Assembly: GCA_964493695.1 (NCBI GenBank)
Contig: CAZBPG010000085.1
Span: 1 to 17,241, forward strand
Direction: 5' to 3'
From: Bog-950 sp964493695
GTDB lineage: Bacteria; Bacteroidota; Bacteroidia; Chitinophagales; LD1
DNA length: 17,241 nt
The notes beneath the pieces were generated by a model that did no database searches, had not been told where the DNA came from, and was given only the letters and a program-made list of their open reading frames with translations. The position numbers and the translations under genes were made by a program. Shown here one piece after another: positions 7,494 through 15,100 of the stretch. The number at the start of each line of letters is the position of its first letter. Within the stretch, counting starts at the first letter, position 1.

Positions 7494-8287
7494 GCAATCA
7501 ACTCTACTTCATATCCGCTTTTGCTACGGATGTTGATGACATTACCTCCTTCGAAAATAAAATACTGTCCGCGTATACCGGTTAGCTTCATTTCAATACT
7601 CGGTACTCTTTCAAAGGATAGCGAAGTTACTTTAACCGGATATTGCTGTACCGGGTAAATCAACTCAACTACTTCATCATTTGCTGATTCATATTGTCGG
7701 TATTGTTCGGGTAGCAGCGCTATTGCTTTCCTTTTTTCCTCTAGTAAATCAACTCCCACAGCCGGTTCGTTCTTCAGCATTCGTTGCCAGTTGGTTTTAT
7801 CGCTCATGTGTTCCTTTAAAACAACCTCGATAAACCCTGCTAACTGACGGTAAGGAGTTTCGGCAATGATTATTCCTTTATGCGCGCCCTGGTCAATCCA
7901 GCGCGTTGGAATCTGGTCTCCGCGGGTAACACCCACTTTAATTGCATTGGTTAGCGCGAGGTAAACAAAATGCGGTTGCAGGTGATTGCGCTTTTCCCAT
8001 TCTATATCCCTTCCCTTTCCTAAGTGCGCCTCACATAACTCAGGCCGCAAGATGCATTCTGCATTATCCGGTGCATTGGCAAAGCAGTTATAGCACATGC
8101 CTTCTCCGAAACTCTTTGCAGTTTTCTTTCCGCAAACGGTACAATAAATGTTACCGGTCCATTGAAGGCGTATGTTATTCCCTACCAATTCATTTACAGC
8201 AATCTTATCATCGCCCAACTGCAAATAGTATTGCACCGGGTTGATAAAGCCGGTCTTCATTTTGTCGAGAACTCCTAATGCCCGCAT
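7490..8287 (-). CDS. DUF2797 family protein with zinc-site cysteines and a GIY-YIG-like segment
   Basis: A 265-residue cytoplasmic protein that I recognise as the DUF2797 family; its biochemical function is not established. Residues 49-88 carry C49xxC52, C65xxC68, then C78, C85 and H88, which look like one or two zinc sites. Residues 108-135 (VYLALTNAIKVGVTRGDQI and on to RWIDQGA) have the spacing of the GIY-YIG nuclease core: two short strands, KVGVTR in place of YIGxT, and a following Arg. I infer a distant relation to GIY-YIG proteins, without a confirmed active site. There is no signal peptide or membrane segment. ATG at 8287 is the longest start; Met10 (8260) is an alternative. It lies 28 bases after lolA and ends overlapping the pyrD stop, so it is probably the last gene of the ftsK-lolA operon. 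Confidence 0.85.
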   Translation of the reverse strand: MRALGVLDKMKTGFINPVQYYLQLGDDKIAVNELVGNNIRLQWTGNIYCTVCGKKTAKSFGEGMCYNCFANAPDNAECILRPELCEAHLGKGRDIEWEKRNHLQPHFVYLALTNAIKVGVTRGDQIPTRWIDQGAHKGIIIAETPYRQLAGFIEVVLKEHMSDKTNWQRMLKNEPAVGVDLLEEKRKAIALLPEQYRQYESANDEVVELIYPVQQYPVKVTSLSFERVPSIEMKLTGIRGQYFIFEGGNVINIRSKSGYEVELIA

Positions 8288-8315
8288 GTTGTAGTTTAAA
8301 TTTAAGGAAGCAAGA

Positions 8316-8999
8316 TTAACGTAAGTCTACCACTTTTACGCCAGGGTATTTTTTTGCATCGAAAGTGAACGTATCGGCACCGGTATCGGTATTGGGAATC
8401 TGTTTGGTAAGTTTGTAAGTATACCTTACCCCATTCTTCTCATAAATCTTCGACTCAATAATCTGTTGGGAAGCATCATCTATGGTTACATCAATTTTAA
8501 AGTAGGAAAGTTTCTTGCCCGAAGGAGCCATTTCTATAACAGTAACATTCTTTCCGCTGATAGTTTTTTTCTCTTTTACCTGACAGAGATAACCATCCTT
8601 ATAAAGAGAAAATATTTTCGAAGGAGAAAAGATGTCTTCTGTCTCTTCAAAGTAATTCACCTGAACTTCTCTATCTCCGGGAGTGTATGTCCATATATTT
8701 TTGCCATCACAGATTATCTGCTGGTCTTTAATAGTTATACTGAACTTAGCCTGTTCAAGCAGTATTTTCCCCTTAAGCGTGTCGGTATACTTGCTGTCGC
8801 TTTCTTCGGGTTTATGTTTAGGGCGCTGAATGACCAGCTTAAAATCGGCTGATACATTCTTGTACGCTTTATACTTTTCGCTTACCTTCTGTAACAGGGA
8901 AGATGCTTCAGTATCGTTGGCAGAGTTAGTTTGCGCTGAACAGAAACAAGAAACAAGTAACAAGTAACAAGGAAAAACAACAGTTCTGAAATTACTCAT
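8316..8999 (-). CDS. lolA: LolA-like outer-membrane lipoprotein carrier protein
   Basis: Periplasmic chaperone predicted to take lipoproteins released from the inner membrane and carry them to the outer membrane. The 227 residues start with a signal peptide (MSNFRTVVFPCYLLLVSCFCSAQ). The mature domain shows the LolA half-barrel pattern: helix LLQKVSEKYKAYKNVSADFKL (about 36-57), strand pair with GKILLEQAKFSITI, then DGKNIWTYTPGDREVQVNYFE (about 98-118), and a C-terminal GADTFTFDAKKYPGVKVVDLR. The DGKxxWxYxP motif is typical of LolA in Bacteroidota. The gene begins only 5 bases after ftsK, an arrangement common in this phylum, and was probably co-transcribed with it. The hydrophobic core of its signal peptide is encoded by a heptanucleotide tandem repeat (8947-8974), which is odd for a gene expected to be important for the envelope. 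Confidence 0.9.
   Translation of the reverse strand: MSNFRTVVFPCYLLLVSCFCSAQTNSANDTEASSLLQKVSEKYKAYKNVSADFKLVIQRPKHKPEESDSKYTDTLKGKILLEQAKFSITIKDQQIICDGKNIWTYTPGDREVQVNYFEETEDIFSPSKIFSLYKDGYLCQVKEKKTISGKNVTVIEMAPSGKKLSYFKIDVTIDDASQQIIESKIYEKNGVRYTYKLTKQIPNTDTGADTFTFDAKKYPGVKVVDLR
8940..8974 (-). repeat. Heptanucleotide tandem repeat inside the lolA signal-peptide region
   Basis: On the plus strand the 7-base units read ACAGAAA (8940-8946, weaker), CAAGAAA, CAAGTAA, CAAGTAA and CAAGGAA (to 8974). Read on the coding strand they give the hydrophobic core PCYLLLVSCF of the LolA signal peptide. The unit is similar in size and composition to the repeat within pyrD at 7310-7337. Confidence 0.8.
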
Positions 9000-9004
9000 T
9001 GCGC

Positions 9005-11587
9005 TTAAATTGGTTGCTCACGCAGTTTCTGCAAATACTGTTCCAATTCGTTTTCTGTTTTAAATTTTACTTCCCGCGATTTAGTGCCGAGGTTATCGCC
9101 AACTATGCCGGCCTCCTGAAGTTGATCCATTAAACGACCGGCACGGTTGTAGCCTAATTTTAACCTTCTTTGTATAAGTGAAGTAGAGCCCATTTGGTTT
9201 TGAACTATCACACGGGCAGCATCTTCGAACAAATCATCGCGCTCGCCATCAGCAAAAAACTCATCACCACCTTCTTTTGCATTCGGGTCAATGTATTCAG
9301 GCAATTCAAATGCAGTAGTGTAACCTTGTTGGTCGGCAATAAAATCACGTATTTTCTCAACTTCCGGTGTATCTACAAAACCGCATTGCAAGCGAATCAT
9401 ATCACTGCCGAGAGATAACAACATATCACCGCGCCCTATCAATTGTTCCGATCCACCGGTATCAAGAATGGTTCTTGAATCAATTTTTGAAGTTGTTTTG
9501 AAAGCAATACGTGCAGGGAAGTTCGCTTTAATAGTACCGGTAATGATATTTACGGATGGACGTTGAGTGGCAAGAATCAAATGTATTCCTATAGCCCGCG
9601 CTAATTGTGCTAAGCGCGCAATTGGCATTTCTACTTCTTTACCGGCTGTCATAATCAAGTCTGCAAATTCATCTACTACCAGCACAATGTAAGGAAGGAA
9701 CTTGTGTCCGTTTTGCGGATTGAGTTGCCGGTTCAAAAACTTATGGTTGTATTCTTTCAGATTACGGCAGCTTGCCTTCTTCAAAAGATTGTACCGGTCG
9801 TCCATTTCAAGGCAAAGCGCGTTGAGGGTGGTTACCACCTTTTTAGTGTCGGTTATAATCGCATCTTCTTCACCCGGAAGTTTCGCCAGGAAATGTTTTT
9901 CCAGCGTTTCATACAGACTTAACTCCACTTTCTTCGGATCAACTAACACGAATTTGAGTTGCGAAGGATGCTTCTTATACAGCAGCGAAACAATAACCGA
10001 GTTGATACCTACTGATTTTCCCTGACCGGTAGCACCTGCCATAAGCAAGTGCGGCATTTTAGCTAAATCTGCTACATAGATTTCGTTGCTGATAGATTTG
10101 CCAAGACAAATAGGAAGATCGGCTGTTGAATTCTGGAACTTCTCAGAGGCAAGTAACGAGCGCATGGAAACAACCTCTTTGTGAGCATTCGGAACCTCAA
10201 TACCTATTGTTCCTTTACCCGGAATTGGCGCGATGATACGAATACCCAGTGCTGCTAAACTTAGGGCAATATCATCTTCCAGGTTTTTTATTTTTGAAAT
10301 ACGCACACCCGGAGCAGGAACAATTTCATACAAGGTAACGGTTGGTCCAATGGTTGCCTTTATTTTTGAAATTTCAATCTGGTAATTATTAAGTGTAGAA
10401 ATTATCTGCGTTTTGTTTCGCTCTAATTCCTCGGCATCAATTTTCACTTTATCGCTCCCGTGTTCTTCCAATAATTCAAGCGAAGGGAATTTGTAGTTTG
10501 ATAAATCAAGCGTGGGGTCGTAATTGATATGCAAACCGGTATGGTTCTCTTCTGCAATAATTTCTTCTACCGGTTGTTCTACTTCAAGTTCCAAGGCACC
10601 TTCGTCAATATGGTTCTTTGCTTTTTTTATCTCCTTACCAGTATCAAGGTCAATCATTTTCATTTCGGCCTCTTCAATCTCCTCCACCTCAAGATTAATG
10701 GGCTCATTCATTACCTGATTCGACAGATCAGTGAGGTTATCTTTCGCAAAGATGTTTTCACTTGCATCTCTGAATTCAGGAACAGTTTTACTTACCGCAG
10801 TTGACGGAGAAGTTGCAAGTGATACATCTTGTTCTTTCTTCTTAAAAACATCAAATGCCTTCAGTATAAAACCGAAATTGACATTGTATACAACAATGGC
10901 AAACAACAAACCAGTAGAAAACAACAGCGCAGCTACTCCGGTTGTTTTAAGCAAACCAGTAAGGTAGCCGGTTTCACCGGTAACGTAGTTTCCGAAAGCC
11001 CCTCCCCAGCTAAGAACGCTTGCTGGCTGAACCAATGAATTTGCAAATGCCAAAGCTGATGAAAACCAAACAACTCCAATGAAAGAATAGGCAGAAATTT
11101 TAAGCGCATTGAATACCTGCTTTTGAACTAAGAGGTTGAAACCAACTGCAAAACTGGTTATGGCAAACAAGTAAGATGATAGCCCAAACAAGTTATTGAT
11201 GAAAAGATTGGAAAGCCATGCCCCTAATCTGCCCAAGGTATTTTTAGACTGAACAGAGTTATCGGTAAGCGATGAAATGCCCCCGTTAATGATATCACTC
11301 TGGTCATCGGAAAGCGTAAAGAGATAGGAAGTAAATGCAACAGCCAAAACAAACGAAAACAAGGTAAGGAGAAGTCCGGTAATTTTTGGCAACCGGCCAT
11401 CGTTACGCCAGCTAGTTTCAGGCTCCTTGTCCACTTTAGGTTTTTTCGTGAGTTTCTTTTCCTTCAGGATTTTTGGAACATTTATGTCCGGATTGGTAAT
11501 CTCCAAAACATCTTCAGTCCCCTTTTTCTTCTTTGCGGTGGTGGCGGTTTCTTCCATAGTTGTAAAATCTGCTACCAAAATTGTCAT
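9005..11587 (-). CDS. ftsK: DNA translocase FtsK/SpoIIIE family
   Basis: A septum-anchored, ATP-driven DNA pump that clears chromosome ends during division and helps resolve dimers. The 860 residues contain four predicted membrane helices near 70-92, 133-153, 162-184 and 212-233, an acidic linker (about 240-370), then the motor. The Walker A motif GATGQGKS is at 518-525 and the Walker B strand LVVDE at 636-640; ARAIGIHLILATQRPS follows as the typical FtsK signature. The C-terminal winged-helix gamma domain, about 785-855 (AARVIVQNQMGSTSLIQRRL and AGRLMDQLQEAGIVG), would read the polar KOPS-like DNA sites and touch XerCD. ATG at 11587 is the longest start; Met11 at 11557 (MEETATTAKKKKG) is equally plausible, as neither has a good Shine-Dalgarno site. 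It heads a minus-strand operon with lolA and the DUF2797 gene. Confidence 0.96.
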   Translation of the reverse strand: MTILVADFTTMEETATTAKKKKGTEDVLEITNPDINVPKILKEKKLTKKPKVDKEPETSWRNDGRLPKITGLLLTLFSFVLAVAFTSYLFTLSDDQSDIINGGISSLTDNSVQSKNTLGRLGAWLSNLFINNLFGLSSYLFAITSFAVGFNLLVQKQVFNALKISAYSFIGVVWFSSALAFANSLVQPASVLSWGGAFGNYVTGETGYLTGLLKTTGVAALLFSTGLLFAIVVYNVNFGFILKAFDVFKKKEQDVSLATSPSTAVSKTVPEFRDASENIFAKDNLTDLSNQVMNEPINLEVEEIEEAEMKMIDLDTGKEIKKAKNHIDEGALELEVEQPVEEIIAEENHTGLHINYDPTLDLSNYKFPSLELLEEHGSDKVKIDAEELERNKTQIISTLNNYQIEISKIKATIGPTVTLYEIVPAPGVRISKIKNLEDDIALSLAALGIRIIAPIPGKGTIGIEVPNAHKEVVSMRSLLASEKFQNSTADLPICLGKSISNEIYVADLAKMPHLLMAGATGQGKSVGINSVIVSLLYKKHPSQLKFVLVDPKKVELSLYETLEKHFLAKLPGEEDAIITDTKKVVTTLNALCLEMDDRYNLLKKASCRNLKEYNHKFLNRQLNPQNGHKFLPYIVLVVDEFADLIMTAGKEVEMPIARLAQLARAIGIHLILATQRPSVNIITGTIKANFPARIAFKTTSKIDSRTILDTGGSEQLIGRGDMLLSLGSDMIRLQCGFVDTPEVEKIRDFIADQQGYTTAFELPEYIDPNAKEGGDEFFADGERDDLFEDAARVIVQNQMGSTSLIQRRLKLGYNRAGRLMDQLQEAGIVGDNLGTKSREVKFKTENELEQYLQKLREQPI

Positions 11588-11669
11588 AAGCGCGGTCTAT
11601 TGGTTCATTCTATAACGCTTAATTATTCACAGCAGGTATATAGGTGTACAGTTTATTTACAGAACAACT

Positions 11670-11698
11670 TTGAAAACTTCATTTTTGATTTAGATTTG
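11670..11698 (+). promoter_or_regulatory. Bacteroidota-type promoter for tRNA-Leu
   Basis: TTG at 11670-11672 (TTTG from 11669), an 18-base spacer, then TAGATTTG at 11691-11698, a full match to TAnnTTTG. The implied transcription start at about 11705 leaves a 12-base 5' leader ahead of the tRNA. It sits in the 129-base gap between the divergent ftsK and tRNA genes. Confidence 0.75.
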
Positions 11699-11716
11699 CG
11701 CTCCATTTTTAAAAAT

Positions 11717-11798
11717 GCCGAAGTGGCGGAATTGGTAGACGCGCACGACTCAAAATCGTGTATCGCAAGGTGTGTGGGTTCGATTCCCACCTTCGGTA
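11717..11798 (+). tRNA. tRNA-Leu, anticodon CAA
   Basis: The 82-base cloverleaf can be drawn fully. The acceptor arm pairs GCCGAAG (11717-11723) with CTTCGGT (11791-11797), closing with a G-U pair, and A at 11798 is the discriminator. The D arm includes GGAATTGGTAGAC. The anticodon stem CACGA/TCGTG encloses the loop CTCAAAA, so the anticodon is CAA and reads UUG leucine codons. A long variable arm (around TATCGCAAGGTGT) marks a class II tRNA, and the T loop is TTCGATT between GTGGG and CCCAC. The 3' CCA is not encoded; the genome continues CAAAAA, so CCA must be added by nucleotidyltransferase. Confidence 0.97.
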
Positions 11799-11801
11799 CA
11801 A

Positions 11802-11841
11802 AAACAAAAAGGGTTTCAGTTAGCTGAAACCCTTTTTGTTT
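11802..11841 (+). terminator. Strong rho-independent terminator, probably bidirectional
   Basis: A perfect 18-bp stem, AAACAAAAAGGGTTTCAG (11802-11819) and CTGAAACCCTTTTTGTTT (11824-11841), with loop TTAG. It begins 4 bases after the tRNA. Both arms end in T-rich tracts on their own strand (CCCTTTTTGTTT on plus; the same on minus, continuing TTTTTGT), so it can stop the tRNA transcript and also transcripts arriving from the minus-strand genes at 12155-16791. Confidence 0.92.
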
Positions 11842-11868
11842 GTAAGCCAGATTTTACCGCTTGACAAC

Positions 11869-11896
11869 CTTACTGAAGCTATGTTACTTCAGTAAG
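11869..11896. other. Perfect 10-bp hairpin downstream of the PID mini-protein gene
   Basis: CTTACTGAAG (11869-11878) and CTTCAGTAAG (11887-11896) pair perfectly around an 8-base loop. There is no T-run after it on either strand. It lies 44 bases past the end of the mini-protein gene on the minus strand and just before the bidirectional terminator, so it may shape or protect the 3' end of that transcript. Confidence 0.6.
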
Positions 11897-11939
11897 TAAA
11901 ACGATCTGCCCATAGACGTCAGCAGAAATTGCTTCGTTG

Positions 11940-12155
11940 TTAACGTAGCTGTTTCTCTTTTGTCTGGTGATACGCATAAGCCGCCACGGCAAACAGTAAC
12001 CCTATGGCTCCCCCATCTATTGGTGCACCGGTGCCGGGTGGGTTTCCGCCACCGCCCTGACCTCCGCCTCCGCCTCCCGGTTGGGCAAATGCTATGGTGG
12101 CTGTTGCTATTAGTATGGCAGTAAACAGTCCTTTCAATGTGTGGTTCTTCTTCAT
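11940..12155 (-). CDS. Small Gly-rich exported protein with PID-type C-terminal sorting signal, 71 aa
   Basis: The protein has three clear parts. Residues 1-25 (MKKNHTLKGLFTAILIATATIAFAQ) are a signal peptide. Residues 26-43 are PGGGGGGQGGGGNPPGTG, a flexible Gly/Pro stretch. Residues 44-71 carry APIDGG, a hydrophobic segment (AIGLLFAVAAYAY) and a polar basic tail (HQTKEKQLR). This tripartite tail follows the PEP-CTERM logic and matches what is called the PID-CTERM protein-sorting domain in Bacteroidota, the kind of signal thought to be handled by an exosortase-like enzyme; that link is inference here, as no such enzyme is in the window. After processing almost nothing but the Gly-rich linker would remain, so it may be a tiny cell-surface or matrix component. 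It starts 28 bases after the adhesin gene, on the same strand, and is probably co-transcribed. Confidence 0.82.
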   Translation of the reverse strand: MKKNHTLKGLFTAILIATATIAFAQPGGGGGGQGGGGNPPGTGAPIDGGAIGLLFAVAAYAYHQTKEKQLR

Positions 12156-12183
12156 GTGTTGTCTTTTGTCTTGTTTCTGCTAT

Positions 12184-15100
12184 TTACTTATTGCTGATGA
12201 ATACTTTGGCTACCGTTACTTTGCTACCCTCCTTCACTTTTACTATCGCATACCAGGCTTCGGTGCCGCTTAGCTTGAGTGTGGTCAGTTCAGTATTGGT
12301 GGTTGTTTCGCTTATCTGCTGGCCGAGGATGTTGCTGATGCTGATGCTTGCCGGTGCGGCAGATGCTCTTTCCACGAACACAGCGTTGCCGCTGCTGTAA
12401 ATACGGGCAACCGTTTCGGTGTTGTTTGTAATGTTTGACACTACAGCCGCTTTAAACACTATCGAGAACCTGCCGGTGTAGACCTGATTACCGGTTAAGG
12501 TTAACACCGGTGCTGTAGTCGAAAGGTCGTAAAGCGTGTTGGTTTGTACATCTTTTAAGTAAGCCGTAAGGCCCGGTGTATTTAACACCGTAGCATCCAC
12601 CGTGTAGGTGCCGTCATCGGTTACCCATAATACGAGCGGAAGTTCAGTTTGCTCGTTCATCTCGTTAATTACATTGATGGCATATTCATTGTCCGGCATC
12701 CGGAAGCTGATGTAAACCGTACTACCCGCTGCCATTTTTTGCGCATCCAGCCCCTGGTCTTCGGTGTTGGTGGCATTGATGTCAGTGTAAGCGAGTATCT
12801 CATCGGTGTTGATGCCATCGCTCAGGCTCAGGCGGACTTCGTTGCTCAGTTCATCGGTTTTAAAGAAGTTAGCTGCCGTACCGGTGCGCACGGTGTTGTT
12901 TGTTACAAACAGGCCAGAGCCGGCAGTGGTCTTTTTTACAAAGAAACCCTGACCCGAAGCAATGTATTGTGTTAAAGGAATGGTTCCCGCGCAGGCCCCC
13001 GCAGCATTACAGGTTCCCCAGGCTCCTGTGTATTCACCGGTGGTGTTAAACACATAATATGAGCCGGTGATGGCCGGATTCATGGCCGCTACGGTTACCC
13101 AGTCAATATTAGACGGATAGGGATTACCCACAAAGTTCCATCCATCCTGCGAAGGGGTGGCACTGGTGGTATGGGTAATGGCGATGTCCTTAGGGCCGTT
13201 GTTAGGCGTGCCGGTAAAATCTAAAGTAAAAGGTGCGCCTGCATAAGTGCGGATAGCTACCCCCTGCATAGGGATAAGCGCATTACCGGTTCCGGTGCGG
13301 CTTTCCCAGCCCTCGTAATAACTGCCACCAACCAAACTCAGCGCTTCGTTATACGTTTGCACGTTAGGGTAAGGGCTATAGGCATACCAGCATTTTACGG
13401 CATCTGAACCAAACACCGGAAAGTCATCGGCTAAGTCGGCAACGGTGGTGCTTACCGGTGAGCTGATGTCGCGGTAGCCATTGGCTGCGCTGGTAATCTG
13501 GCGCTCTACTTTAAAGGTGCCGGCACCGCTATAGCTGCTGCTGTTACCCTGTAAGAAGTTGCCTCCGCTTTGTATGGTTACTGCACCTGCATTGGCAAGT
13601 GCCCCGTTTAGTGTAAGGGTACCGCTGCCGGCTACCGTAAGTGTAGCGCCTGCGGCAAGGTCCACGTTGTTGATGGTAGATGCTCCGCTTATTACAGGGT
13701 CGTTGGCTACGTTGGGTATAATTACATTGCTGGTTGCGATGGGCACTGTGTTGGTGCTCCAGTTAGCGGCTGTATTCCAGTTGGTGCTGCTGCTGCCGTC
13801 CCAGGTTATAGGACCGGCAACCACCGTAAGCACTACATCGTTACCGGTGCCGCCTACGTAGGTAATGTTTGCATTTAGTGCCGAGCCGAGGAAACCGGTG
13901 ATGGCCGCGCCCTCTGCCAGCCCGTTAAAGGTGCCTGTAATAGCATCGCTGCCATCGTTGTTTACAATGGTGAACGTTTGCCCTAAAGACGGAACAAGGC
14001 TACTGCCGGTAAAGGTCAGGGTGGCGTTATTCAGGTTGAGTAAGCCTACTGCATTAAGTTGCTGATAGTTGCTGTTAAGTGTAATACCATCTATTTCTAC
14101 ATTAAACTTTGAACCTGCACCGAAGGTGGTGCTTTGTGCAGCGTTGGTGCTTACATCGGTATTTGCATTGTTAGTCCATGTGCCGCCTGTGGTGCTGTTG
14201 ATGGTAATGCCTGCAGTGGTAGATGTTGAACCAACATAACCATTGAATAGATTTACATCTGCAGAGCTAGCGCTGCTACTGCCGCGCGTGCCTGTAACAG
14301 TAATGGCACCTGAGGGAGAGGAAATTGCAACTGCACCCGAATTGACAAGATAAACTCCATCGTTGCCGGTGCCTGATGAAGGCCCGCCCGTGCCTGTTAC
14401 ACCTAATGTACCGCTGCCGGTAACTGAAATAAGCCCCCCGTTCTGAATGTTTACTCCGTAGTTATTAGTAGAAGAACCACTACCTCCACCCTGTCCGGTT
14501 ACGCTGACATTACCGCCTGCAGAGGTAATAAGAGCCGAAGAGCCGAAAAGATATACTCCGGTATTCACAGCCCCTGAAGCCGAGCCTCCGGTGCCATTTG
14601 CAGTAACGGTACCCGTGCTGCCTGCGGTTATTTTGCCCTCTAAGGCAACGTATATACCATAGTTGTTTCCCGATGCTCCGCTGCCGCCTCCGTTACCTGT
14701 AACGCTTACATTGCCAGCGGTTGAGGTAATAGCGGAACTTGTTCCCGAAACCATAACTCCTATATTAGTGGCTCCGGTGGTGTTACCTCCGGTGCCGTTT
14801 ACGTTTACAGTGCCTGTGCCGCCTGCGGTTATGTTGCCTGCCGTATTTACCAATACCCCATAATTGTCTGATGATGATAAGCTGCCGCCTCCCATGCCCG
14901 TAACACTTACATTACCTCCGGCTGAAGTAATAACAGAGTTTGTTCCGTAAACCTGAACTCCGTAATTATTGAGGCCTGTTGAGGGGCCTCCGGTGCCGTT
15001 TACGGTAACGGTACCAGTACCGCCTGCGGTAATACTGCCCGCTAAATAAACGTGTATTCCAAGGTTGCCATTCGATGTTCCGCTGCCGCCCCCCAATCCG

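Noticed and set aside
11600..11827. A 75-residue frame spanning the tRNA-Leu gene
   Set aside because: It is translated from the tRNA and its terminator; the cloverleaf explains the sequence.
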